64,000 nt of DNA from UBA9611 sp965237595 (lineage in GTDB: Bacteria; Chloroflexota; Dehalococcoidia; Lucifugimonadales; UBA3495), in contig CBDEFY010000004.1 in NCBI GenBank assembly GCA_965237595.1, positions 310,001 through 374,000 of the forward strand, read 5' to 3'. The notes beneath the pieces were generated by a model that saw nothing but the letters and a program-made list of their open reading frames with translations, made no database searches and had not been told where the DNA came from. Made by a program: the position numbers and the translations under genes. The stretch's first letter is position 1. The number at the start of each line of letters is the position of its first letter. This document shows positions 7,189-16,040 of the stretch, in pieces.

Positions 7189-8304
7189 ATGACCAGCATC
7201 AACGATTTTCCATTGGTCAAAGAGATAGGACGAGTACCGTCCTCCACCGTCCCCCTGAACTCCCAGGAAGAATCCCGGTTCCAGGGACTGGCCGAAGAAG
7301 TTGTCATGATTGACGTGCACCAGCACCCCTTCGTGCTGCCGCAAGCCATGGACCGGTTCATCGACTTCCTCCGCACCAACCGCTACGCCTGGGGGTTCGA
7401 GGCGGTGAAGCACGGCGGCTGGTCCACGGTGACCACCTCCAACGTGTTCGGCGCGTTGCAGAACGCTACCGAGATGTCTTTCGTGGAGTACGAAGACGTG
7501 GCGGCGGAAGTGGGCATGATGCTGGCCGACGTGGCGGCCCAGGAAGACGTGGTGCGGGTGGGCAACGCCGACGAGATTCTGGCGGCACGGCAGGCCGGCA
7601 AGGTCGGCTTCATGCCAACGCTGGAGCACCTGCCCATCGGCAACCGCATCGAGCGCCTCGACCAACTCCACACCATGGGAGTGCGTCTCGCTGGCATCAC
7701 CTACAACCGCAAGAACTACATCGGCGACGGCATGTACGAGCGCAACCCCGGTGGCCTGAGCGAATTCGGCATTGAAGTCATCCACCGGATGAACGACTTG
7801 GGCATGGTTGTCGACCTCTCCCACGCCTCCATCCCCACGGTGATGGACGTCATCGAGTTCTCCCGGGCGCCGGTGGTCTTCAGCCATAACGCCGCTTACA
7901 CCCTGCGGCCCAACCGTCGAACCCGGAAAGACGAGGAACTGAAGGCCTGCGCGGCCAAGGGAGGCCTGGTCTGCATCACCGCCGTGCCCAATTCCCTGAG
8001 CGACGACCCGGAACAGGACATCGAGTGCGTCCTGGACCACTACGACTACATGGTGAACCTTATCGGCATCGACCACGTGGGAATCGGCACCGATACCGTC
8101 ATCGGCGACCACGTGATATTCCAGCATTTCATGTTGGGCCGGGAAATGAGCGAGATGCCGGCACCCTACCTGAGCGGCTTGGAATCCCCGGCCGACGGCA
8201 AGAACATCATCCGGGGTCTGATCCGCCGGGGCTATTCGGACACCGACGTCAAGAAGATTGTCGGCGGCAACGCCCTGGACCTGTTCCGCCGGGTCATGGC
8301 GTAG
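7189..8304 (+). CDS. Membrane dipeptidase-like hydrolase (peptidase M19)
   Basis: A 371-residue amidohydrolase-fold protein of the renal dipeptidase family, which hydrolyses dipeptides and some beta-lactam or D-amino acid amides using a two-metal centre. Visible marks are the first metal strand MIDVHQHPF (around residues 40-48, with HxH where most members have HxD), the Glu strand GFMPTLEHLPIGN, DLSHAS, VVFSHNAAYTL and the C-terminal GIDHVGIGTD. The final GYSDTDVKKIVGGNALDLFR is typical of the family. No signal peptide is present, so it is cytoplasmic despite the family name. The enoyl-CoA hydratase gene starts 28 bases downstream, so the two probably form one transcript. Confidence 0.9.
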   Translation: MTSINDFPLVKEIGRVPSSTVPLNSQEESRFQGLAEEVVMIDVHQHPFVLPQAMDRFIDFLRTNRYAWGFEAVKHGGWSTVTTSNVFGALQNATEMSFVEYEDVAAEVGMMLADVAAQEDVVRVGNADEILAARQAGKVGFMPTLEHLPIGNRIERLDQLHTMGVRLAGITYNRKNYIGDGMYERNPGGLSEFGIEVIHRMNDLGMVVDLSHASIPTVMDVIEFSRAPVVFSHNAAYTLRPNRRTRKDEELKACAAKGGLVCITAVPNSLSDDPEQDIECVLDHYDYMVNLIGIDHVGIGTDTVIGDHVIFQHFMLGREMSEMPAPYLSGLESPADGKNIIRGLIRRGYSDTDVKKIVGGNALDLFRRVMA

Positions 8305-8332
8305 CCGGGTTTTGGTCTAGGAGAAAGAGGAC

Positions 8333-9169
8333 ATGACCACCACCGACGCCGGCCCAGGCACTGAATCCCACCACATCGATCTCCAGCGCTACGGCGATAT
8401 TGCGGTGATAACGCTGCAACGGCCAGACCGATTGAACGCCCTCAACCGGCAGATGGCCCAGGAGTTGCACGATGTATTTGACCAACTGGCCGCAGAGTTT
8501 CCAGACACCCGGGCAGTTGTCATTACCGGCGCGGGCCGGGGGTTCTGCTCCGGGGCCGACGTGGGCGACCTCGCCAAGCGGATGGCCGATACCATTGATG
8601 GAGACTCGAGTCCTTCCACCAGCACAGACCAAGGCCCGTCCATCACCATGCGCTTGGCGCCCCACCTGCGTGAGATTCCCCAGCCGGTGATCGCGGCAGT
8701 GAACGGGGTGGCCGCCGGAGCGGGACTGGGCATCGCCCTGTCCTGTGACATCAGAATAGCCTCGGATGAGGCTCGGTTCACATCGGTGTTCGTTAAAAGG
8801 TCACTGATGCCCGACGCCGGTGTTTCCCAGATCCTTGGGGCCCTAGCCGGACCCGGCATCGCCGCCGAGATGGCCCTCACCGGCAGGGTATACGACGCCC
8901 AGTGGGCGCTGGCCAAAGGGTTGGTTAACCAGGTCGTCCCCGCGGGCGAACCTATATCCCATGCCGAGTCCTTGGCTCAAGAGATAGCCGCCAACCCGCC
9001 GCTGGCGGTGAAGGCAACCAAGGAATTACTCAACAGCCACTACCCAGACCTGAACCAAGTGATCCAGGCCGAGCACCGAGCCAACGACGCGGTCCGCGGC
9101 ACCGCCGACCAGAAGGAAGCAGTGCAGGCCTTTTTGGAGAAAGGGCAGCCGAAGTTCACCGGCAGCTAA
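8333..9169 (+). CDS. Enoyl-CoA hydratase/isomerase family protein
   Basis: A 278-residue crotonase-fold protein. The oxyanion-hole segments are GRGFCSGADVGDL and AVNGVAAGAGLGIALSCD, and the active-site region MPDAGVSQILGALAGPG has the PDxG arrangement seen in PaaG-like isomerases instead of the paired Glu of classical hydratases. The product would add water to, or shift the double bond of, an acyl-CoA. The exact substrate cannot be read from sequence. GGAGAAAGAGG sits just before the ATG. It follows the M19 gene closely. C-terminal residues VKATKELLN are also typical. Confidence 0.9.
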   Translation: MTTTDAGPGTESHHIDLQRYGDIAVITLQRPDRLNALNRQMAQELHDVFDQLAAEFPDTRAVVITGAGRGFCSGADVGDLAKRMADTIDGDSSPSTSTDQGPSITMRLAPHLREIPQPVIAAVNGVAAGAGLGIALSCDIRIASDEARFTSVFVKRSLMPDAGVSQILGALAGPGIAAEMALTGRVYDAQWALAKGLVNQVVPAGEPISHAESLAQEIAANPPLAVKATKELLNSHYPDLNQVIQAEHRANDAVRGTADQKEAVQAFLEKGQPKFTGS

Positions 9170-9295
9170 GCCGTCCATCCAAAAGCCGGGCGTCTGCGTA
9201 TTCAATGTCGTGTACAGCTCGATTCCGGCTTACTCTGAAAAGTACGCTTATGCTATCCTGGCCAGACAACCCCAATATTTGAGTGAGGGACCAGA

Positions 9296-9733
9296 TTGAA
9301 CTGCCCACGCTGCGATGTCGCTCTGAACGAAAAATCCCTTAAAGGGATCGAGATTGACCACTGTCCCGAATGCAGGGGCCTTTGGCTGGACTTTCACGAG
9401 TTGGACCAACTAGAAGACCACGCCATGGATGAGGACAACAGCAAGGGGATGATTGAGTACGCGAGGCGGGAGAGCGACATCTCCTGCCCCCATTGCAACG
9501 AGGTCATGGAGACCTTCAACTACCGGGCCCACGACCTGCCCATCGACCACTGCAAGAACCAATGCGGTTATTGGCTGGACGAGGGGGAAGAGAAGAAGGT
9601 TCTGGAGGTCATGAAGCAGCGCGTCCAGGGCCTGAAGCGCTCCGGCTCTGCCGAGGAGTCGTGGGCCAAGTTCATGGAAAGCGGCGGGTCCCGCTCCTTC
9701 CTAACCAAGGTCAAGGACCTGTTTACGGGCTAA
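9296..9733 (+). CDS. Double zinc-ribbon protein (TFIIB-type zf)
   Basis: A 145-residue protein with two zf-TFIIB knuckles. The first is MNCPRCDVALNEK with DHCPECRGLWLDFHEL. The second is ISCPHCNEVMETF with DHCKNQCGYWLDEGE. The W-L-D after each second pair is the hallmark of this family, whose role is unknown, with nucleic-acid or zinc binding assumed. A TTG at 9296 is the only start that keeps the first CxxC, and GAGGGA lies 9 bases upstream. The C-terminal 45 residues are basic and helical. The gene is monocistronic, with repeat-rich spacers on both sides. Confidence 0.85.
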   Translation: MNCPRCDVALNEKSLKGIEIDHCPECRGLWLDFHELDQLEDHAMDEDNSKGMIEYARRESDISCPHCNEVMETFNYRAHDLPIDHCKNQCGYWLDEGEEKKVLEVMKQRVQGLKRSGSAEESWAKFMESGGSRSFLTKVKDLFTG

Positions 9734-10067
9734 TCCCAGGAACATGACTTCCACCTTGTCATTCTGAAGCGGGAGCCGAAGAATCTCTTTGTCGCTGGAC
9801 TAACTTTCCCCAGTAGAAACGAGACCTTCGCGCGCTCACGGCGCTATCAAGGTGACATTAGCGGGTATTGCTACTATTCCCAAAGGCAGAGGGCACCACA
9901 GCGTCACATCCGTCTACGGTCAACCTCACTCCAACTCCACCATGAACAGCGCCAGTGAGGCGTAAGCGCGCGAAGGGCCTCGTTGTTCCTGATCAGGGCT
10001 AATTCTAAGCAACGAAATTCTTCGGTTGAAGCCTCAGAATGTAATGTGTTGGAAGAGCGGTACGAGC
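9734..10067. repeat. Intergenic spacer with dispersed repeat
   Basis: No gene is visible. Around 9757-9790 the spacer carries the word TGTCATTCTGAAG followed by GAATCTCTTTGTC, a degenerate copy of the same intergenic repeat seen at about 39371-39490 and 53983-54070. The rest is unstructured. Confidence 0.5.
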
Positions 10068-10685
10068 CTATTTATAGGGAGTATCCCAACGGTCGATGCT
10101 GCAGACCTCTTCCAAGGGCTTACGTGTGACCGAGCCGAACTCGCCGCGTGGGTACCCCAGGGGCATGCAGTACACGATTTCGGCGGTTTCGGGGATGTTA
10201 AGCAGCTTGTGTACTCGCTCGTCGGTTACGGCGTGCAGGGTGGTGATGGTGCCGCCGATGCCGTGGGCCCTGGCCGCCAGCAACAAGTTCTGAGCCGATG
10301 GGATGATTCCGGCGGCACCACCCTTGGAGAGTGCGCAGATGAGGACCATCACGGGCGCGTCGCCGAATTCATTGGCCAGCCGCATGGCCGACCGCATTGT
10401 ACTCTTGCCCGGTGGGATGTCCTCGGGCCCCATGATCCCAGCGCCCTTCCGCTTGGCCCACCAAGCCTCGTGATACAGTTCGCCCAGTTTCTTCCGGGTC
10501 TCATCGTCCTTCACCACGATGAAGTGCCACTGCTGTGTATTGCCGCTGTTGGGGGCGCGGATGGCCGCCTCCATGATGTCCCGCATCACGTCGTCGGGGA
10601 TGGGGTCAGGTTTTAGCCTGCGCATGGCCCGCTGGGTGAACATCGCTTCGCCAAGAGACATGGTCAACCGGTCGGCGGTGGTCAT
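10068..10685 (-). CDS. Nitroreductase family protein
   Basis: A 205-residue FMN-dependent nitroreductase-fold enzyme. The N-terminal FTQRAMRRLKPDPIPDDV and EAAIRAPNSGNTQQWHF give the FMN phosphate and isoalloxazine contacts. The C-terminal YCMPLGYPRGEFG is the usual GYP loop. Family members reduce nitro groups, quinones or flavins with NAD(P)H. It lies 30 bases downstream of the racemase-like gene on the same strand and is probably co-transcribed with it. Length is normal and the ATG start is the first available. Confidence 0.9.
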   Translation of the reverse strand: MTTADRLTMSLGEAMFTQRAMRRLKPDPIPDDVMRDIMEAAIRAPNSGNTQQWHFIVVKDDETRKKLGELYHEAWWAKRKGAGIMGPEDIPPGKSTMRSAMRLANEFGDAPVMVLICALSKGGAAGIIPSAQNLLLAARAHGIGGTITTLHAVTDERVHKLLNIPETAEIVYCMPLGYPRGEFGSVTRKPLEEVCSIDRWDTPYK

Positions 10686-10715
10686 CTTTCGTTCTCCAAT
10701 ATCATTTTCTGAATC

Positions 10716-11474
10716 TTATACAACGCTGCTGGAGCTCCTACGCAAATCGACCCGGGGCTCGGCCAGAAGACGGCCGTATCCGTACACCGGTTCGGTCTCT
10801 CCGGCCTGACTCAGGACACTCCAAAGGGTGGCCGAATGTGAGGTGACCACCGGCTTTCCAATCTCGTCTTCCAAAGCTTGGGCGGCGGCCATACCGTCGT
10901 AGTTCATACAGCTGATGAACAGGCCGTCGGCTTCATCGGCGTAGTCCCTCCAGGCGTTCAGGAAAAACTCGTAAATCTCATCGGGCGGCACAGACGCAAA
11001 ACCCTCGGCGGTCTCCAGACCCATCCCCTGCATCGTTAGGGCCTCGATACCGGCTTCCTTCAGATAGGCGCGCTCGGCGTCATGATGGCTGTCGGGATAG
11101 GGGGTCGACACCACGATCCTCTTCAAGCCAAGGTGCTGCAATGCCTCGGTAACTGCCAGCATGGTCGACGTGATGGGCGTGCCCCACTGGGCCCGGCAGA
11201 ACTGGCGGTCTTTCTCCATCCCGCGCAGCGCGCCGCTAACGGTGCAGCAGTAGGCCACCGAATCGACTTTGGCGCTGGCCAGTTCGCCCACCGCGCGGAC
11301 GGCATGGCCCTCCATCTCAATCAGGGCGTCGATGCTCTCACCCTCGGCCAGCATCATGCGGCTGGTGAAGAAACCCACCCCCGGAGGCGCAACCTTGGGG
11401 TACCTCAACTCGGAGATTGTCGATGCGCTGACCACCACCAGTCCAATCTTGGTCCGCAGGTCCAGCTTGTCCAT
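10716..11474 (-). CDS. Asp/Glu racemase-superfamily enzyme (maleate isomerase/arylmalonate decarboxylase-like)
   Basis: A 252-residue protein with two catalytic-type cysteines in the expected places: VAYCCTVSGAL (Cys76/77) and GLFISCMNYDG (Cys189). In this superfamily one or both thiols move a proton at the alpha carbon; maleate cis-trans isomerase keeps both, arylmalonate decarboxylase keeps one. IVVSTPYPDSHHDAERAYL and VVTSHSATLWSVL are typical of the maleate isomerase side. It precedes the nitroreductase in a two-gene minus-strand unit, which would fit breakdown of an N-heteroaromatic or maleate-yielding compound; that is inference. Confidence 0.8.
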   Translation of the reverse strand: MDKLDLRTKIGLVVVSASTISELRYPKVAPPGVGFFTSRMMLAEGESIDALIEMEGHAVRAVGELASAKVDSVAYCCTVSGALRGMEKDRQFCRAQWGTPITSTMLAVTEALQHLGLKRIVVSTPYPDSHHDAERAYLKEAGIEALTMQGMGLETAEGFASVPPDEIYEFFLNAWRDYADEADGLFISCMNYDGMAAAQALEDEIGKPVVTSHSATLWSVLSQAGETEPVYGYGRLLAEPRVDLRRSSSSVV

Positions 11475-11697
11475 CTGCCCTTCTCCCAGCCTAGGATTGA
11501 TTGGAAGATTGCCGTCACGATAACCCTTGTGTTTCGGTTGCCAATTCTATCACAGCGCCAGGCTGGAAATGGCAGCCCTTGATATCGGGGCAAGCGGGAA
11601 ACAAACTATGAGGTCCGTCGGCCAATGGCCGAGGCGCTGAGTTGCTATAATGTGGCCCATCTCTACCGTGGGTGGCGTTAGCCCCTGATGAGGACCC

Positions 11698-12834
11698 GTG
11701 GCGAGCTTCCCGTTGGACGCAGGACAAGCCTATCAACATTTGGGCGTTAGACCCATCATCAATGCCGCCGGTTCCGTCACCAAATACGGCGGCACCAGGA
11801 CCCGGCCCGAGGTCCTGGAGGTGATGGCCGGGGCCGCCCGAATCATGGTCAATGTGGAAGATTTAAACCGGAAGGCCGGCGAAGAGGTCGCCCGGCTGAC
11901 CGGGGCGGAGGCAGGGTTCGTTTGCAGCGGCGCGGCGGGCGGCTTGGTGCTTCAGGCTGCGGCCTGCATCGCTGGCAAAGACCCGGTCAAGATGCGGCGA
12001 CTGCCCGACACCACGGGCATGCCGGACGAGATAATCATCCAGAACATGCACCGTTTTCCGTACGAGCAGGCCTACCGGGCCGCCGGCGGCAAGTTGGTGG
12101 AGATTGGCGATTCCAGATACACCCATCCTTGGGAATTGGAAGGGGCCATCGGAGAAAACACGGCGGCGGTGGCTTTCCTCTGCGCTCCCTTGACCAATCG
12201 GCGGGCCCTATCCCTTCCCCAGGTATGCGAGATCGCCCACAATCGCGGCGTGCCAGTAATCGTTGACGCCGCCTCGATGCTCCCGCCCAGGGAGAACTTG
12301 AGGCGATATCTGGCCGATGGCGCCGACATGGTTGCCTTCAGCGGTGGAAAGGGCGTGCGCGGACCCCAGGGCACGGGCCTCCTCTGCGGGCGGGCCGACC
12401 TGATTGAAGCGGCCGCTGCCCACGCCAACCCGGCCCAGTTCTTGGGACGGCCCATGAAGGTGGCCAAGGAGGAAGTGGTGGGACTGGTGACCGCCCTGAA
12501 CCTGTTCGTCGAGGAGGACGAAGAAGCCGAGATGCGGGCCTACCGGACCCTGGCCCAACGGGTGGTGGACGCCCTTAGCGAGGTCCCCGGCCTAAAAATC
12601 ACCCTGGAACATGACGAGCACGACTACCTAATCCCCCACGCCCTCATGCGCTTCGGCCGGGACTGGCGCGGGCCCAGCAGAGATGAGATTGCCAAGGCCT
12701 TGGAAGAGGGCGAGCCCGCCATCTACCTGCACCAGTTGGGCCAGCCCGACGAATTGGCGGTGGACCCGTTGAACCTGACCGAAGATGAGACCGAAACCGT
12801 GGTGCGGCGTCTGCGGGAAGAACTGACCCGCTAG
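11698..12834 (+). CDS. PLP-dependent enzyme of the SelA/DgaE type
   Basis: A 378-residue fold-type I PLP enzyme. The PLP lysine lies in FSGGKGVRGPQGTG (Lys218) and the cofactor aspartate in VPVIVDAASMLPP (Asp190). The N terminus YQHLGVRPIINAAGSVTKYG is the common mark of the family that includes selenocysteine synthase SelA and D-glucosaminate-6-phosphate ammonia-lyase. True SelA is about 460 residues with an extra N-terminal domain; this protein lacks it. A lyase or aldolase acting on an amino or sugar acid is more likely. The GTG start gives the conserved N terminus. It is transcribed away from the racemase-like gene, with about 220 bases between them. Confidence 0.8.
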   Translation: MASFPLDAGQAYQHLGVRPIINAAGSVTKYGGTRTRPEVLEVMAGAARIMVNVEDLNRKAGEEVARLTGAEAGFVCSGAAGGLVLQAAACIAGKDPVKMRRLPDTTGMPDEIIIQNMHRFPYEQAYRAAGGKLVEIGDSRYTHPWELEGAIGENTAAVAFLCAPLTNRRALSLPQVCEIAHNRGVPVIVDAASMLPPRENLRRYLADGADMVAFSGGKGVRGPQGTGLLCGRADLIEAAAAHANPAQFLGRPMKVAKEEVVGLVTALNLFVEEDEEAEMRAYRTLAQRVVDALSEVPGLKITLEHDEHDYLIPHALMRFGRDWRGPSRDEIAKALEEGEPAIYLHQLGQPDELAVDPLNLTEDETETVVRRLREELTR

Positions 12835-13260
12835 CACCAAGCGCCCCCATCTCCGACTTCGCCGGACCTGACCTTCCCCCTTGCGAGGAGGAAGGGACAA
12901 ATTCATGAGTCATCCCGGAGTTTGCCAGGGATGACAAATCCAGGCACATTGACAGTACGCGGGCGGCGATTTGCCATTGAATAACGGCAGCGCCGCCTTC
13001 GTCTTTCCGGCGAAAGCCGGAATACAGTTACCCCGTGCCAAGCCGCCTTTGTGCCGCCGTACGCATTGCATCTGATTAGGGCCAGAGCGCCGTTTTCCCT
13101 GTCCTCGAGGCGGTAACTACAAGGTAGCCGCTCTGGGTTCCGGCCTGCGCCGGCGTTGGCGCCCAGGTGTGTTTGTTCGAGTAAACTCCGGGATGACTCA
13201 TGTTAGAGTGAGGGTGAAATCGTCGTCCGAAATCGGCTACGTTAGGCTAAGGAGAAGGAA
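12835..13260. repeat. Repeat-rich intergenic region
   Basis: No gene is seen. The region strings together partial copies of dispersed elements. One is CCTTCCCCCTTGCGAGGAGG at about 12872, related to the palindromic unit at 49641-49724. Another is the hairpin TTTCCGGCGAAAGCCGGAA near 13004. A third is GGTTCCGGCCTGCGCCGG at about 13137-13153, which recurs at 34013-34030. It separates the catabolic genes from the mosaic region that follows. Confidence 0.55.
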
Positions 13261-13312
13261 ATGGCCATCAAGATCGACTTAAGAGCAAATAATCTGGGCC
13301 AAGGCCCGTGGG

Positions 13313-13756
13313 GTGCTGACTCATAGCCATTATCTGTGGGCCCACGAGCCATGTTTCTACGGCTGGGTTGAAGGCCACCAACCCTCTAAGAAGCCCCCGG
13401 CTAGCGAGAGGACCATCTGGCAGCTGGACCAGCAGGGTTCCAGCATGAACATCCATCCTACCCAGAAACCGTTGGAACTCTTCTTGCGGCCGATCGAGTA
13501 CCACACCGAGGTTGGAGACCTCTGCTATGAGCCCTTCTTGGGCAGCGGCACTCAGCTGATCGCGGCGGAAAAGCTTGGTCGGGTCTGCTATGCGTTGGAA
13601 CGGGAGCCTCAGTACGTTGATGTGGCGGTCAAGCGGTGGGAGTCATTCACCGGAGAGCAGGCCGTGAAGGAGAACCAATGGCAACAAACCCTTTATCCTC
13701 TATTTCTTTGCCACCTGGTGACCCCACTGCCGCGCCGAGTTACGGACGCTGCATGA
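13313..13756 (+). pseudogene. DNA methyltransferase, C-terminal fragment
   Basis: The frame carries the C-terminal half of a beta-class adenine/cytosine-N4 DNA methylase: HYLWAHEPCFYGW, then NIHPTQKPLELF (HPTQKP), then the SAM-binding motif LCYEPFLGSGTQLIAAEKLG. The catalytic DPPY motif, which lies N-terminal in this class, is missing. Upstream, a ribosome site and ATG at 13261 open only 21 codons (MAIKIDLRANN) before a stop. Downstream of about 13670 the frame runs antiparallel to sense, reading through a thioredoxin-like gene in another frame. It is therefore a broken fragment flanked by unrelated pieces and cannot methylate DNA. Confidence 0.7.
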
Positions 13757-14033
13757 GTTGACAAGCCAGTTCGGTGACGTGGCAGTTGTGGCTGTGGGCA
13801 CCGACCCCAACGAGGGGTTGGAGAAGATCAGATCATATAGAGATTCGCAAGGGTATACCTTCCCAATGGCCGTGACCGCCTCGGATACCATCCGTTCCTA
13901 CCGAGTAACAAGCCAGTCAACGAAAATCGCCATAGATAGAAACGGAGTCGTCCGAGTACGGTCCGGCTTCGGTACCCAGGGCAAGGGGTGGTGGCGGGAC
14001 TTGTTCACGAAGCTGAATCAGGACTCCAGCTAG
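13668..14033 (+). CDS. Thioredoxin/TlpA-like protein with UGA at the first active-site Cys (candidate selenoprotein, 5' truncated)
   Basis: In the frame opening after the stop at 13665, the peptide GNKPFILYFFATW is followed by TGA at 13719-13721 and then PHCRAELRTLHELTSQFGDV. The family motif here is W-C-x-x-C, so the TGA stands exactly where the nucleophilic Cys belongs, giving W-U-P-H-C if read as selenocysteine. The rest is an undamaged TlpA/peroxiredoxin-type domain: VAVVAVGTDPNEGLEKI, TFPMAVTASD, and TKIAIDRNGVVRVRSGFG. A SECIS-like hairpin starts six bases after the TGA. Against function, no start codon or signal peptide precedes the domain, and a methylase fragment is fused upstream. 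The alternatives are a plain nonsense mutation of Cys or a relic of a selenoprotein. A TTG at 13758 could start only a fragment without the motif. Confidence 0.5.
13719..13753 (+). promoter_or_regulatory. Possible bacterial SECIS hairpin after the in-frame UGA
   Basis: After UGA (13719-13721) and six bases, arm 13728-13737 pairs with 13743-13753. The pairs are UGC/GCA, a C-U mismatch, GCG/CGC, a bulged A at 13746, and CCG/CGG. The apical loop is AGUUA (13738-13742). The loop begins 16 bases after the UGA and has G in its second position, matching the published general description of bacterial SECIS elements. The stem is short enough to arise by chance in GC-rich DNA. Confidence 0.4.
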
Positions 14034-14083
14034 ACCCCAGGGGGCTACGCTTCTAGGGATACCTGGATGTTGCGCCGAGGTGG

Positions 14084-14377
14084 GTGGGGTTGCGTTCAGT
14101 ACAAGGACCGCTCATGGAAGAGTGGCAGATTAGTCTGGCCCGATCTGTCGCCGGGGCAGGTGGACACGAGAACCCGACATTCCACGTCGGCGGTGTGACT
14201 GACCTTCCCTTCGAAGATGACTCCTTCGATGCAGCCCACTGCCATGCCGTTCTCATGCACGTTCTGGATACACAGGCTGTACTGGCCGAGGTGAAGAGGA
14301 TCTTGAAACCTGGCGGCATCATCTCCAGTCGTGAAATGACTGTCGCATACTCGTTCCTGGAACCCCTCTTAGCCTGA
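14084..14377 (+). pseudogene. SAM-dependent methyltransferase (type 11) fragment
   Basis: The frame contains the middle of a class I methyltransferase: FHVGGVTDLPFEDDSFDAAH (motifs II and III with the acidic strand), VLMHVLDTQAVLAEVKRIL and KPGGIISSRE (motif post-III). The SAM-binding glycine loop that should lie about 60 residues earlier is absent, and the protein stops about 20 residues after KPGG, where relatives continue for another hundred. It is therefore an internal scrap truncated at both ends, lying between the thioredoxin-like frame and the transposase. Confidence 0.65.
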
Positions 14378-14599
14378 ATTTCCCAGATCAACCTGATTTC
14401 CCTGAACCGGTGTCATCCTGTGCGGCGGGAACTATAGTACGGTATCCTGAGCGCGTCAACTGCGCTCCGATTCACTCAATTGCTCCACTCTCATAGGATA
14501 TCCATCGTCCTAACGAGCGTAGAAATTCCAAATCCTCTGCCCTTGCCCAAGCGTCTCCCTCGTGGCGGCCCATTTACTCTTGACGACCCCATAACTGTC

Positions 14600-16040
14600 C
14601 TAAATACCGGTGCTCTCAAAGCAAGCTAGCCAGGTGCCAGCCGAAGCCGGCTGATCCGTTCTAGTATCCCGGTGAGCATTTCCCTGGTCACCAGCACCTC
14701 GGCAAGCTGAAACACCATCCTCCTGGCATGGCGTACCAGTCGCCCACCCGTCTTGATCAGCCTAGTCTGAAGACTGGTCAGAGTCCAATGCTTCATATCC
14801 TCCGGCAAAGCCAACCTTCTCATGAAGTTTCCCAGATTGTACGCCAGAACGAACAGCCATAGCCTCGCCTGGTTGGCCACGAACTTGTGACAGGACAGTC
14901 TGGTCCAGTTCAGGGCGTACTTGCCCTCCTTGATCCACTGCTCCGCTGTGCCACGGCCATTGTAAAAGCGGACTATGCCTTTGGGTGGATAGCTCAGGTT
15001 GGTCACGATGAAGCCTACCCTGGGAAATAACTCCCCCTGATGCCACTCCACCTTGGCTACTACTCGCCGGGAAATACTCCAGCTCTGGGCCTGGTAAGTG
15101 AAGTCGTAGTAGGAGACGATCGGCCTCCTGGAAGACCAGTCGGCAGGTCGTACCAGCAGGTGCGCGATTTCTCTCTGAAGTACCGCGTTAGCTGAAAGCC
15201 GGATGGCGTACCCAATCATCTCTTGTTCCAAGTACTCGTACACCTCTGGCTTGCCAAAGGCGGCATCACCCCGGAACAACAGCCGCCGTCCCTTCCTCTG
15301 GTATCTTTTCACCACCGGCTCAAGGAGTTCCTGCCAGCCCTCGGCGCTATGGACGTTGCCGGGGCGTAGCGTCGCTCCTTCACAATCGCCGAACTGGTTG
15401 AATAGAAAGAGGGGATGATAGCAGACACACTCGAAGTGCCCATTGTAGGCGGCACCCTCCTGATGGCCATGCACTGGACTCTCCGAGCTGTCCATGTCCA
15501 GAATCACTCGCTGGTGTGGAGTATGGGCCATAGCATCTTCCACCCATTGGGGATTCATTCGTGCCAGCCCCTGCAGGTTGTCCTGTTGGGTCAGAGTTTC
15601 AGTTTCAAAGCGGCTCACGGTGTTGGTGCTGGCGGCGTTCCGGTCTGATCCTTGCCAGCCCACGACGACTCTCATGGCTGGGTCTTGGGAAAGGCGTTCG
15701 GCATCATTGGTGTCATCGTAGCCGGCCAAGCGGCTGTAGATGGACTGTCTGAGCAGCGGGACGAGGTGGTGTCGGATGTTGCGACCGGAGCGGCTTTCCT
15801 GGAGATAGTCGGCAGCAATATGGGTAAGGCCCAGGGCATCATCCAGCTCTCGAATGGGCAAGAGTCCGGCATCGGAAGTGATGGTGGCACCGTGAAACTC
15901 CAGACGGACTTTGGGGTTGAACTGGAGCCGGAGAGGGGTTTTGTCGCCGTCACCCATCAGGTGCCTCCGGGGTTGTTACGCTATCTGAAGAATCTTACTA
16001 TTCTAATGAATGTATTATAGCCGAGATGTTGGTGAAAAGT
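14600..16040 (-). mobile_element. IS1380-family insertion sequence (ends approximate)
   Basis: The element is defined by its intact transposase (14626-15957). I could not find clear terminal inverted repeats or a target duplication by eye, so the limits are estimates. The right edge must fall before about 16107, where homology to a luciferase-like monooxygenase begins. Confidence 0.6.
14626..15957 (-). CDS. IS1380-family transposase
   Basis: A 443-residue DDE transposase of the IS1380 family. The catalytic strands are recognisable: VILDMDSSESPVHGHQEGA (first Asp), LLFRGDAAFGKPEVYEYLE (second Asp) and GRGTAEQWIKEGKYALNW (Glu in the Y-x-x-E-type motif). N-terminal AGLLPIRELDDALGLT and C-terminal WLFVLAYNLGNFMRRLALP are also typical. 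The reading frame is complete with no internal stop, so it may be active or recently inserted. The genes on both sides are truncated or lack starts, consistent with local rearrangement. Confidence 0.92.
   Translation of the reverse strand: MGDGDKTPLRLQFNPKVRLEFHGATITSDAGLLPIRELDDALGLTHIAADYLQESRSGRNIRHHLVPLLRQSIYSRLAGYDDTNDAERLSQDPAMRVVVGWQGSDRNAASTNTVSRFETETLTQQDNLQGLARMNPQWVEDAMAHTPHQRVILDMDSSESPVHGHQEGAAYNGHFECVCYHPLFLFNQFGDCEGATLRPGNVHSAEGWQELLEPVVKRYQRKGRRLLFRGDAAFGKPEVYEYLEQEMIGYAIRLSANAVLQREIAHLLVRPADWSSRRPIVSYYDFTYQAQSWSISRRVVAKVEWHQGELFPRVGFIVTNLSYPPKGIVRFYNGRGTAEQWIKEGKYALNWTRLSCHKFVANQARLWLFVLAYNLGNFMRRLALPEDMKHWTLTSLQTRLIKTGGRLVRHARRMVFQLAEVLVTREMLTGILERISRLRLAPG

Noticed and set aside
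7159..8127. Long minus-strand frame of 322 codons
   Set aside because: Lies antisense to the M19 dipeptidase gene, His/Val-rich and without motifs; a shadow frame.
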